From contig JAOVFP010000004.1 in assembly GCA_025738555.1 (NCBI GenBank), positions 930,001 to 994,000 on the forward strand: 64,000 nucleotides of DNA, in the 5' to 3' direction. The stretch is from Cyathus striatus. Its lineage: Eukaryota; Basidiomycota; Agaricomycetes; Agaricales; Nidulariaceae. The notes beneath the pieces were generated by a model. It had not been told where the DNA came from and did no database searches. It saw only the letters and a list, made by a program, of their open reading frames with translations. The translations under genes and the position numbers were made by a program. This document shows, in pieces, positions 12,363 through 23,332 of this stretch (position 1 is its first letter; each line of letters begins with the position of its first letter).

Positions 12363-12530
12363 TGAGGTTCGTTAAGAAGTGAAAGAAGGGGGGAAAAGAA
12401 CCTGTATTCAACGAGAGTAAAGTACTGTACTTAAATAGGTACAGAAACATGTAAACGAGTGAACTATTAAAAACCGACACGAGGCCGATTTTACGGTACA
12501 GGCAGAATGCCTGCTCTACAGTAGAAAGAA
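12276..12530 (+). repeat. Dispersed repeat R, copy 2
   Basis: About 250 bp closely matched at 58641-58890 (same order: AGTGTGGAAGAAGATTTCC, CCTCAGGTCCTAGTGAGG, AAGGGGGGAAA, GTAAAGTACTGTACTTAAATAGG, CAGGCAGAATGCCTGCTCTACA). Two hairpin-capable words are conserved: CCTCA-N8-TGAGG and CAGGC-AGAAT-GCCTG. Its first 87 bp supplies the end of the upstream DUF6533 reading frame. It is followed 190 bp later by a tRNA-Met gene; the partial copy at 60.3 kb is also followed by a tRNA-Met-like sequence. Confidence 0.75.
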
Positions 12531-12721
12531 AAGTAGACTCGAGACGGTCGATCATTATCACTAACGTCCGATTATAAAATATGTGTACATACACTGGATC
12601 AAATAATAATAAACGCACATGTCATATGTGCAATTGTGCCACCACCATTTGACATTGACCACCTACAGCCTAACTGACTGAGTTTGTGTGTTACCAAAAA
12701 TTTAGATTGATGACGACGTCG

Positions 12722-12827
12722 TGCCCCCTGACAGGTTCGAACTGTCGACCTCTGGATTAGTAACATTCCCATGAAGCTTCAAACTTGCGCATGACACCAG
12801 CGCTCTAACCAACTGAGCCAAAAAGGC
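12722..12827 (-). tRNA. tRNA-Met (CAU) with an intron of about 33 nt
   Basis: The minus strand folds as a complete tRNA. Acceptor GCCTTTT pairs with AGGGGGC (three G-U pairs), discriminator A. The D stem is GCTC/GAGC. The anticodon stem CTGGT has loop G-T-CAT-G, with the 3' stem TCCAG found only after an inserted segment, i.e. an intron after position 37. The variable loop is AGGTC. The T arm is GACAG-TTCGAAC-CTGTC, fully paired, with a perfect B box. Related but broken copies lie at 24.6-25.0 and 60.66 kb; this is the best preserved of the group. Confidence 0.8.
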
Positions 12828-12830
12828 ATT

Positions 12831-13160
12831 GAAAGCAGACACATGATGCGATGTCCCAGAGGGAGGCAGGGTCCAAATGTAAAGCTATGAATTTTGTTGT
12901 ATCCGTATCGTAAAAATGTATGCATTTCAGGCCTCAGAAGTATGTAGCCCCATTGGTATGACAAACAAATCATTATAGCTACAATCTATGTGAGTAATTT
13001 AAGTAGAGCCATGTACACGGCCAATATGATGTAAGTAATGTAGTTCTGGTAGTAGTGCAGTACGTATATCTAACACATTGACATGGTAATGATATGAGGC
13101 AAGAAAAAAAGAATTAGAGAAAATGTAGAGGCACTTTATAGTCTGTGAATGAAACATATT
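12831..13160. other. AT-rich spacer, nothing recognised
   Basis: About 330 bp between the tRNA and the 3' end of the minus-strand transcription-factor gene; presumably includes its 3' UTR. No open frame or repeat seen. Confidence 0.4.
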
Positions 13161-15364
13161 CTAAAGGTATAAATAATAAAGACATGCAGTTCGAAATTCT
13201 AAAGTTAAAAGTGTTATATCCAAAGCGGATTCGAATCTCGGAAACGTTGTAGCGAAGAAGCTAATCAATAGTTGTAAGTAACTTGCAGAATATTAAAGTG
13301 TAAGTACCTGCCTATAGAGGGATTTGTATTCGACAATCGCTCCATGGCCTCCAATATAAACTGAACTGAATTTCGAAGTTTTTCGCTCTCCCTCCGAAAG
13401 AAAGGACTGCCGATAGACTGATATCGTGTTATTTCTCGGACTAGAAGGCTGCAAGTGTCGTTGAGAATTGGCTATTGTCATATCAGCACAAGTTACCATA
13501 CATTATCACAAGAATACTTACCCCAACTACAGGAAAAACTGAAGGGAAATCTTCCTCCTTGATAGCTTTCATCATTAAAGAAATTTCAATAGCTGTCGAA
13601 ACACATTTTCTTCGTGAATTATCGTCAGTGTCGGCTGACCCTGAATATAGGTATATCGTTGTTGCGCGTGTGATGATCCAGGAAATTGTCCATGACTTTC
13701 TTTCGCATTGAGAGCTTCCGAATCGATCGATAGGGGGGATGCTGGAAAAGAATCGTTCAACCAAAGATTCAAAGTGGTGTTGTTCATTAACGTTTCGACC
13801 TGTTATGTATATTATGACTGGTTAACAATGGTGTACAATAGTAAATTGATGTGTGACACATACCGTCATGACTCCAGTACACCGACTTTTTCAATAAAAT
13901 AGTTGATTTGCTGAGCAATGCCAGTGTTGATGTTCCATCAACACTGCTTCCGTCTAGGAATCGGGATAGCGTAGCATGGCTTTCCTGCAAAATCTGAACA
14001 TTACTATTACGGTTAATACATGTTATAAACTATAATTCAAACTTTAATGTGCTCGCCATAGACTGTGATGTATTTTCTACTGGCCATGGCGTATCCACTA
14101 CGAATTGTTGCGCATCATAAAACGTCGAATGCTGAGAAGGTTCCAAAACGGCCAGAATATTGCTAAGAACTACCACACTCCAGAACGCACGGACTTTCTC
14201 TACGTCGGAGACTGACTCTGCAGGGTCCGGGATAAAAGAGGGACTCGAATACGGTATTTCTAGCCTTCTACGTGACCCAATAAGATGGAGTTTTGTCCCT
14301 ACAGCTATTGATATGGCCGAGTTTACGTGAAAAATAGCAGATACATTATCCGTGTTCATTAAGAAGTAACACGAGAGGAGAATTTCAGCTTGCAGGACGT
14401 GCATCGTTCGGTTGGGATGACTTCCGGAAAGATCGAGGTTAACATGTTCCAGCGCCTTGTTTAGGAGTATTTCTTTGCTTCCCTCTTCCCAATACTCCGG
14501 GGAAAAGTACGCTGTCCATAGATATACCGCATACATGAGAGACGGGGCGGGCCTATAGGGGTGTCCAAGTGGAAGAGGTAGCATAGCAGCGGCCGTGAAC
14601 AGTTCTACTTGCATAAAACATCCAAGTTGGACGCAGTTATGTCGAAAGCTTGCTAACCTGTGTTGATTTAGCAAACTAAAGTACTATATTATAGTAAATA
14701 CTTACAGATTCTGTCGGACAGCACGAGACGGTTCCTGTTTAAAACAAAAGATAAGCTAAGTTGGAACACCCATAAATATACGTTTTCGAACCGTAAATGA
14801 TCTTGTAGGTCTTGGTGATGACGGTAAATTGGGTTCTAGTAAGATTGAATGGGTTCAGTATCTATGACAAAATAACTTTTTGCAAACTCACGAGGGGAAA
14901 CAATATTTGATAGATGAAGCCTTCTTCGAGAAGATGAAGAAGAGGCCTGAGCCGTAGGTGTAGGAGAACGAGGGTACGGATGCTGTAGTTCCACCCCGTT
15001 CCTAGTACTACTTGAACTGGTACTTTTCTCTAGCTCTTTGATTCTTTCTTCAATTCTTTCGATGTCCTCTTCAAGCTGCTGAGATACTGAAGGGTTCTCG
15101 CTTGGAAATTCACAATCATCAAATCCACGCGAGGCGTTGCAAGGACCACAAATTGGTCTCATACCATCGCATTTCTGAAACAAAAGTCAGATCTTTTCAA
15201 AATAATACACAAGCAGGACATACAATCTTTCGTCTCCTGTAATGAACGAGGGTCAGAACTTCAGGAAGGTCGAGGATGCAGTATCTCACTTACTTGCAGT
15301 TCAAACACGCAGATCCTCGAGGTAATGGTGTGGGCGAGGAAGACTTCTGAGGCTGAGCGGCCAT
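13161..15364 (-). CDS. Zn2Cys6 transcription factor with fungal-specific regulatory domain
   Basis: Ten exons: 15294-15364, 15224-15236, 15174 down to 14892, 14792-14835, 14706-14734, 14043-14657, 13864-14003, 13522-13799, 13308-13471, 13161-13260. They total 1737 nt, 578 aa, in phase. The N-terminus encodes the binuclear cluster (CLNCKRRKIKCDGMRPICGPC, then N8-C), with the six cysteines in spacing 2-6-6-2-8. A Glu/Lys-rich helix (EEDIERIEERIKELE) follows, a likely dimerisation coiled coil. The middle matches the agaricomycete fungal_trans type: LPLPLGHPYRP, AVYLW, QAEILLSCYF, TKLHL, then FERFF-like and VREITRY motifs. It is a nuclear DNA-binding regulator; targets are unknown. A 13-nt exon lies inside the zinc cluster. 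The intron 14004-14042 (39 nt) and the intron at 14735-14791 (donor GTTCGA) are the least certain joins. Confidence 0.88.
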
Positions 15365-18300
15365 TATTTCTATAAGCTGTCGAATATCTAAGGCAAGGAA
15401 TAGGAGATGAACCCGAGTCAGAGTATTATATATACGATGACTGATAACTATAAACGATACGCGTCACCTTAGCTATCTAGATCATGTTGGGGACTCGTTC
15501 TAACAACTTACAAGTCGGGTGCAACTGTCTACCGAACGCCGCATTGAGCGGATATCCACAGCAATATGGAACTTTGGGTTTCTTTCCATCCGCAGGCTAT
15601 AGTCTGACTTGAACTGACTCAGCACTAGCTTCCCTGGTCACGACTTCACTGAAAGTTGACCTATGAAATGTCAGGAACGTCGGTCCTCGGATCACTTCTA
15701 AAAATGTCGTCATTTCATCAGCGCTGCAACCGAAGACTAACGTCCGATTACGAATCAACCCGGCTAGACTGCAACGTGGTGGAAGCTGAACGTAATCCTT
15801 TTTTGTACATTCCCCATCTGTTTCGGAATCAGATAAGTAATAAGTACATATCGTGCTGAGAAATCATTCGAAAATGAAGTATCTCTCTCAAGATTTATCA
15901 GCGTGCGCCTACATGTATGACATACGTTAGCTAGGTGTTAAATGTATTTATAATACAATAAGTTAAACGTACCAGAGCCCCAGTCACGACTCGCGACACA
16001 CTTGATGGATACGGTTCGTTGAATTTTCAGCTTGCACATGCATACATTTATCATGCATTTCTCGCTGGTTTGATTGCCAACGTCAATCCATGATCGCTGC
16101 CAAAGAAGGGGGAAATGGCAAGTCGAGGGGGCTCGAGTTAGTGACTCATGCACTACGAAAACATATAAATCACATTTGAAACATAGATAATTATAAAACT
16201 TACCACATACCAGATCATGTCAAAACCGATATTTTTACTCAGAGAATAATAATAACTCCTTAGTGCATACGAGGATAATTTGCTTTGAATTTGTTGATAA
16301 CTGACGACAAATAACTCTCAGCGGGAAGATCCGGTTCTCAGGAATGCCGTCAATAGCCGTATGTTTACGCACAGCCACTGACGATCTTTGACGTATATAG
16401 TGGCAGCGATATCAAAAGTATCGGGTACCCGCCTCAGGACGCAGTTCCGCCACGTTCCGGATGCAAAGAACCACAGCGGATAAATCGGATGGGTCGGATA
16501 TAACGGACACACGGACTACACAGTGATAAGTTGTAAAATTGTAGAAATGACATCAGAATATAAATTTAAAACCACGAATCCATTAATAAACATACGACAA
16601 TAAATTTCAGGTGGAGAGCTTAGGCCATGTGTACTGCCTCACTGTTCCTTGTATCTGGATGTTTTACTATCCGAAGACTTATGAATTCGCACTTTCCAGT
16701 CATCGTTCTTCAAGCTTCTCGCAAATTCAAAAATCACTTCCATTCCCGGCTATTAAATGTGGCACAGCGTTATATCGCACAACGTATAGCAGACCAGATG
16801 GCTGATCAGATGCTAAATAATATGGTTTGCGGTGAATAACGGTCGTAGTGGGAATGTCTGGCTAGGAGTGGAAAGGAAAGTAAGGTTCACCGTTAGGCGG
16901 AATTTGAATCTTAAGAAGAAATATCTCGAATGTTCACAACTTGGAGTCTGCAACACACCACTGACTCGGAAACTTACAATCCATGAAACCCGTCTGTCGT
17001 TGCAAAATTGCTCTGAACAGCCTCTCTTCGGAATCTTTTGTTGAACTGCGCACTTCGTTGGATTAGAAACTGTCGGCGAAGAATTCTAAAGAATAAAATT
17101 TCTCATTAACAACATGTATCAAGATACTCAGATCGCCATGGACGCCACAACAAAATAATTTCGATGCGAGTATCCAAATTCTTCAAGTGGATATCGAGAT
17201 GCAGTACTGGGACTGTTTGGTTCCATCAAAATCTGGAGGGAAGCGAGACAATGCTTGCAAGCTGAGATTATTCTTGACTTTCGCTCAACTTTCGCTACTC
17301 GAGCTGACATATTCCTTCCTACGTGCCCATCGCTCACATTCTAAATCCACTCCTTTGCAGAGGACATGAAGCTTGAAGCTTGAAATGTGGCGCAGTCATA
17401 CATCGCTAAAATGTATAAGATATTAGTAGATCAAATGTCTGGGGAACGGTTGAAGTAGATGATGTGCGATTAATGTCGGACGAAGTGCGAGGGAATAGGA
17501 ATAGATTGGGAAAGGAAGCGGTGCGGGATTCGCGGAAATCTGGAAAGATTGCATTGACTAGAGTCCCGTATCGACTTTTACTCCACAGTTAATTCGGTCT
17601 TATCCCATGAAATCCAGTCGTAGTGAAAGTAAGCATTTCCTTGGCATTTCTCCTGCACGTTTATCTAAGTCACGTGATACATATTATCTATATCAAACGC
17701 CGGATGTGTCAACATGTCAATTTTAATTCATTCGCGCCCAATTCAATTCGCGCTCGTACGTTGCTCGTACACTCTTTTTGCTCATCATCTCCCGCGGGCC
17801 CTCTCCAATCCCGTCGCTCAGCGCTCAAAGTTCATGCACCGCCCCGACTCCGGAGTTGGGGCAGTTATTTATCAGGAACCAAAGAACGTCGTCGGCGTTT
17901 TTCAGTTCGAAGATCCACTGAACGCCGCAGCGTAACTATTTACACGAAGGCTGCATCTCGACTTTCGCTCAATTTTACTTTGTCTCACCAATTCCCTGTT
18001 AAAACTTGAGTATTTCTACCTCCTCTGAATCTCAGTGAGTTCCCCCACTCACATTGGTCAGATTTTATGATCTATTGTGGCCTCTATATCTTCTTGTCTT
18101 TTTCTTCCCTCTCACTCTTTTCTGCTTGAAGTTCTATATCACTCGACGTTCTTTCTTCGCCATTCCAGCTTTGGAGATAGGTCGATCGGTCGGCCCCGGC
18201 CCCCCCGTATGGACTTCGGGGATCCGTCTACTTAAGATAGTTCTAGGCTTGTATTGGAATATACATATCTGACCATCTCCAAACAAAGTAGATGACAAAT

Positions 18301-18499
18301 AAAATGCTTCGTGAAAGTTGAACCACACCGAGAGTCTGAGCATGATCATACCTTGTATACACTAAACAGGTTGCTACCCCCTTAACCACAGGCAGGACCA
18401 GAGTCCAAACCAGTCACGCCGCACGTACAAGTTGGCTAGCACCGAAGAAGGGAACTTGTACTTGCAATTCAATACTGCTGGTTCAATGGGAGTCTGAGG
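15365..18499. other. Unassigned region with fragments of possible minus-strand genes
   Basis: Just upstream of 15364 lies the promoter of the transcription factor, with TATATATACG near 15427. Further on, a minus-strand frame at 16318-16512 (HPIYPLWFFASGTWRNCVLR, then PDTFDIAATIYV) reads like a conserved exon, but I do not recognise the family. Frames at 15938-16153 and 17128-17337 on the same strand may be its remains. The plus-strand frame 17623-18009 is Arg/Ser-rich with no motif. I could not assemble an intact gene anywhere here. Confidence 0.35.
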
Positions 18500-18505
18500 C
18501 AAGAC

Positions 18506-19970
18506 TATGGAAAGCCTAACAACCACGCTCAATCCCATCAGATGGAATTGAGTTCCGACATATCGGCTTCTCCGGATCATTGCTTAGCGCTTACGTAGGC
18601 TACTGTGTAAACCCATACCATATGATTACAGAGAACGAAACGAGAACGTGCAGTGAACATCTGGCGAACATTGAGCGCATGAGTATGAATACCTACATTT
18701 TTCTGCACGGTGCATGTGGACTGTCAATACAACTCATAGTGAGCGTGAGTTATACATTAAATTTTTATGGAAACCAGTAAAATCGGGCGGTCTAGTATTA
18801 CATGTGTAAGAACGTGCATCACGATTTACGACACACCGGACACTGTCGCTGATTATAAAATACAATTCTGTATGCATCTGTTGACGAACTAGTGTCACGT
18901 CTCGAATCCAAATGTATGGAATGAGGTATTCATAATACAAGGATGAGGATGAAAGCCACATCAGAATAAATCTGTTGTACGCCAGACCTTGGTTTATTCA
19001 ATAGTATTCATAAGTAATTCTCTTCCTTTTTGCTCTGTGAATATTGCTGTTATTATGCGTCAAGTTACAGTTAATTTAACTAAACATTACCTGAGTCAAG
19101 TTGTATACTAGCCATTGACTAGTCATTAACTGACACAATGTTGGTGCCACCGCCGACGCCGTGATTTTTTCCTATTGCTGTTGGTTGTGAAGGTGACAGA
19201 GAACTTGGCTCCTAGGCAGGGAAATTAAACGCGATCCAGTCGAACGTCTGCTCAGCCTTATGTGACGTGCTAAGTTTAACGGAATAGTACTTAGTGTAAT
19301 ATATTGTTGTTTGAGAACGTGACGACCTGTGGAATAAAGTAAGGACTGTGATTTGCGAGTGAAAAGACGATAGGGTGGGAATTAAGACAGTGAATGGCAA
19401 GAAAAAACTTGATATAGATAAACTGAGGCAAAAACGACAGTTATGACCTCAGTAAGTTGGAGATAAATATACTGGCTTTGTCCATAAGCTAGACACGTGT
19501 GTGTATACATAGAAAAAAAGTATAGTACATAGTATTACATTGTTTATCTTAGATGAGTTTTTAGACATAAATCTAATGATTTGAAACTGTAATATAAACG
19601 AAGGCAATGGCTTGCCACTCGATATGGAAAAAGATAAAAATGAAAGAGGAATTTCGGAATGGGGCCAGGAGACAGTAACTACTAACTGCGTGATTGCGGA
19701 CTTAAAAATGATGATTTTTGTTGTACTTCACTACTCGTTGATTTAAAATTCTATATCAGAGAGCCGATCCCCATAACCCGAAATGTGTTATATTAGTTTT
19801 TACCCCACAATTTACGATTTATGAAGTCGAAATATACTATGGAATTTATACAATTCATTGAGTGCAAGCGAACAACATAATCGGAAGTCGTAACTAACGA
19901 GCCGACATTGCCGAACATCGGATCTTAATTTTATTTGATGGATTTGAGCGTGGTTGTTAGGCTTTCCATA
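18506..19970 (+). mobile_element. TIR DNA transposon, family K, copy B (internally deleted)
   Basis: Bounded by inverted terminal repeats of about 34 bp starting TATGGAAAGCCTAACAACC at 18506; the complement at the right end finishes at 19970. Both sides are flanked by the same 6-bp direct repeat CAAGAC (18500-18505 and 19971-19976). The interior aligns in reverse with 1-2698 but lacks a block of about 1.3 kb, so this is a non-autonomous deletion derivative. No coding capacity. The 6-bp duplication does not settle the superfamily. Confidence 0.8.
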
Positions 19971-20179
19971 CAAGACAGACTTTGGCGCAATGAGCTTAAA
20001 ATAAATTATAGAAAAACTAAGGATTGTGTCTATTACGGGGAGTACATTGTGGACATAAATAATTGGCAATAGAAAAACAACGATGTGAAAGATTGGTATA
20101 CTATTGATACTAACTTGGTTCGTAGCGGAAGTAAGGAGCGTGAGAAACATATCGAAACGAGTGGAACATATGAATGCAA

Positions 20180-21352
20180 TTAAACAGAAGACGCAAACCG
20201 TGTCACACCAATACTAGACCACTGTCGTTCTGTAATACCGGGCTCCGACTCATGATGGAAGCCTGTTTGAGATGGGACGCTTTGGTGCGAACGAGAGCTC
20301 AGAAAGACACTTGTAAGGGGACTCAGCTGTGTTTGGACAGTGGATTGTTCCGTTGAGGCTATATGTGAGGTAGTGGTATACGAAAGAGAATTCGGCTGGC
20401 GAGATGGTGCACTTGTGGTTGAGTCCTCTGAGCGTTCTTGCCCATTTTGGGAAAGTCGGTATATATATGTCACAAGGCAGAGCAAATTGCATACGATGAG
20501 CGAAATGGTGACCTGGAGTCCCCTTGAGGCGATTAAATGTTTTATATTCATCATTGTGCACACCTTGAAATGTGATAAAACTCCTTGTGCATACAGGTCG
20601 TTCTTCACGATGTACACACAGTGGACGATGCTTGTCACCAACACCAGCATTTCACATGCAAAAATGGCTTGAAGTAGACGATGAAATCGCTTCTTCAGTT
20701 TCATTTTCCAGAGAAGATAGGCCGGGGCTCCGATAAGCCAGAAATCGGAGAAAAAAGTTGCTAAATGAATGTCAATAGCCGAGTTTGTGAAGGAGTATAT
20801 ACGTACCTGCAAGATCAGTGTATCCGTTTACGTTTGCCTTAGCGCTGCACAGGAAATTTACTCCAGGGTTCCGACATAGTACCATCTTCTGAACGACTAG
20901 CGCAATAGCTAACATCCCGAATATAACTGCTACGATTTTTGAAACAACAAGCGATTTTCCGGTTGCTATCACACGAACGATGGTGACTGCAACACTTAGA
21001 CGAGCGCCCCTGCATTTTGAAATATTAGGATAACATATATAGTATTCAACGAACGTACCATAATGCCAACCTGGAGGTTATCATAACCGCTGGGTAAGAA
21101 GCCAGCCAGATGACTGAATACCCGAAAGACAATCGAACATATGCAGCAAACAACAATATTGCATTCATTAGTGAAAAAGCGGCCCAGAAATCGTCCCACC
21201 ATAATTTTTTGAACCGCGCGCGATAGATAAGTCGAAATACGGTAGAGATTATAGCGAAGGAGTAGATTATAATGAGAACAGGCAAGAATACTACATGTCG
21301 TTCAGCGCATAGTACATTATCTAATGTTGTGTCACTTACCCGAATATTTCAT
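20180..21352 (-). CDS. Pth11-like rhodopsin-fold integral membrane protein, paralogue A
   Basis: Five exons: 21340-21352, 21059-21290, 20807-21009, 20564-20760, 20180-20512, 325 aa. The second exon carries the family motif of a basic loop followed by LWWDDFWA (after FRLIYRARFKK), and exon 2/3 carries TSRLALWGARLSVAVTIVR. Hydrophobic segments follow: VSKIVAVIFGMLAIALVV, FWLIGAPAYLLW, ACEMLVLVTSIVHCVY and VTISLIVCNLLCLVTYIY, giving about seven membrane helices. A Ser/Thr/Gln-rich cytoplasmic tail of about 95 residues follows. It is probably a plasma-membrane sensor; no ligand can be inferred. The intron 20513-20563 contains no stop and is in frame, so it may be retained. The exact start in the short first exon is uncertain. 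The paralogue at 33241-34180 has matching exon lengths. Confidence 0.82.
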
Positions 21353-22136
21353 GCCTGCTATTTTTGTTCGAAGAGCTTCAAGTGGACGGCGAACTTCAAG
21401 GTCTAGAGATGACAGCAGCCCCAATTTATATGCACCACTCTGACATGATGATTTAATAAGAAGAATGTCACTTTTGATTTCACATTCAGGGATATCTACG
21501 TAACCGCTAAAAGATATACATATAGTACATGAAGGCGCTTGTTTAAATTTGAACATTTCTCAGCGTTCGTAGATGATAACTAGACCTGATCTGACCATGG
21601 TGGAAATTCCTTGAATTATCATGCTAATGAGTGTGTTTTGAATTATATTGCAGCGAGTTTTGCTTGGTGAAGAGGTGTACGACTGGTGCACGGCTGGAAA
21701 AATTCCACCCTACGCCGTATGAAGGTAACGACGGGGCTGGATCCGTAACCGATTCAATTCAATCGATTTGAAACGCGCGATTACTCGCGTGAGATGTTGT
21801 CCGAGATTGGACATCCTTGTGATCGCAGTGACATCAATGTTCCTTAGTTTCTGGCATAGAATTGGGTCAACATTGTAAACTACTTTTAAGTGCTAAGTTA
21901 ATATGTTCTGGCATGTGCAATCGAACATTGGTCAAATATGTATAGTATGTACTAAAGTTAAGGCAGAAATACCATAAAGGTGTGTAGCGTTACTTTCTAT
22001 AGACCAATAACCGTCGGGAAACTCGGAAGTTTGTGTTATCGGATGTGCTTGAGTATATAAGTATATATCGCCTTAGCTAACTCTTGTCTCTTTGATCTCG
22101 TTGAGGCGGTGTCTTGTAGGGTATCTCTCTTTGATA
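21353..22136. promoter_or_regulatory. Upstream region of paralogue A, otherwise empty
   Basis: About 780 bp upstream of the minus-strand receptor gene up to the MULE-like element. The minus-strand frame stays open from 21352 up to about 21556 and is similar to the sequence upstream of paralogue B, so the true start could lie further upstream. Nothing else recognised. Confidence 0.35.
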
Positions 22137-22371
22137 CTATAGTTCTAGTCTCGCTTGCCATCCCCTCCTGATTGGGACACATCCTAAAAAGGATTTCCCA
22201 ACGTGAGGGTCTGGGCCACTTCAAAGGAAGAACGGGGGGGGTCGAACTTCGGTCAACTCCGACGTTTTTGATAGATTATGTAACACTCAGTTGGCACCTT
22301 ACCGTATCGCATTTGTATCGCATCGCTATCTTATCCATATGTTTACTTCCCTCCACCTGCTTTACTGAACT

Positions 22372-22782
22372 ATGCATGGCTACAATACTCGTCGATGGCC
22401 ATCTGGAATGGAATTCAGTAGTGATTTTGAAGAATCATCTGCAATAGCAAGCTCTCCAGCTCAAGATCTTTATGATACTTCTAGCCCAGTTCCAGAAGTT
22501 ATCTCTGGCCAATCTCCTTTGTCAAGTGACAATGAAATCATTGGAATAAATTTCAATGAAATGTCAGATCAACCTGATGATCTTGAAGAAGATGACTTTG
22601 AATTTATGCTGCCAGACTCTTCAAAGGCATGCCAACCAGCTATGACATTAGAACACAAGACCTGGCTTGCACTACAGTGGATCTCAAGTGTTCCTCATTT
22701 CTCGCTTCCTATATTCCTCCATACACTATTGTGTAGTGGGGGAGGGAGTGAAGGGAGGAATGAGTGCACCAGTAGTTGTTAA
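22372..22782 (+). CDS. Acidic ORF inside the MULE-like element, unknown function
   Basis: 136 codons, starting just inside the left inverted repeat. The product is Ser/Pro/Asp/Glu-rich and likely disordered (DDLEEDDFEFMLPDS near the middle), with one aromatic-rich block (HKTWLALQWIS) before a hydrophobic end. It has no zinc finger or DDE-type motif that would mark a transposase. Its base composition is poorer in CpG than the flanking arms, suggesting a separate origin such as a captured host-gene fragment. A possible splice in the 3' part was not resolved. Expression is unknown. Confidence 0.4.
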   Translation: MHGYNTRRWPSGMEFSSDFEESSAIASSPAQDLYDTSSPVPEVISGQSPLSSDNEIIGINFNEMSDQPDDLEEDDFEFMLPDSSKACQPAMTLEHKTWLALQWISSVPHFSLPIFLHTLLCSGGGSEGRNECTSSC

Positions 22783-23056
22783 TCTTGCTGCTTTGGAGCA
22801 AGGAGGGGTAACAGTAGTGTTTTCATCCCAGTTAGAGGGGAGCCTTCGCTTTAGGACGTGTTTATTGTTCAAAGGAGTGTGTGTATTCATGATAAAGAAT
22901 AAAATATGAAGTTTAAGCGTTACGTGAGTGGAATGTGCGAGAATACGATAATGCATACGCGTTCGGAACGGTCAGTTCAGCGCGCGACGATGCTTATATA
23001 ATCCATCAAACGCTTCGGAATTGACCGAAGTTCGACCCCCCCCGTTCTTCCTTTGA

Positions 23057-23332
23057 CACAGCTGGCAGGCAACTATTTTGCCATCGCCATTGGCCGGCAA
23101 AATCGACAGCAATAACGTTAGATATTGCAATTGGCAAAACAATTGTAAAACATAGGCAAAATATTTGCAAAATGTTTTCCTATATATGTAAAATATTTCC
23201 GTTTATAGTAATGGATTTTGCTTACATTTTGTCTACATCTTGCGATGGCATATATGTACCCAATATGTAATATTATTGATGTCAAATTTACATGGATTTT
23301 GCCAACTGCAAAAAAGTTGCCCGCCAGCAGTG
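23057..23332. mobile_element. 276-bp CACTA-like MITE nested in the MULE-like right arm
   Basis: The ends are inverted repeats: CACAGCTGGCAGGCAACT at the left, complement of CACTGCTGGCGGGCAACT at the right. They are flanked by the 3-bp duplication TGA (23054-23056 and 23333-23335). The opposite arm of the host element, around 22210, shows the uninterrupted site (CACTTCAAAGG with one TGA equivalent), so this is a clean insertion with its empty site in the same window. A 3-bp duplication and CACT ends fit the CACTA superfamily. No coding capacity. Confidence 0.8.

Noticed and set aside
17623..18009. Plus-strand 128-codon frame as a secreted protein
   Set aside because: The N-terminal hydrophobic run is followed by Arg/Ser-rich text without domain features, and an overlapping frame is equally open.
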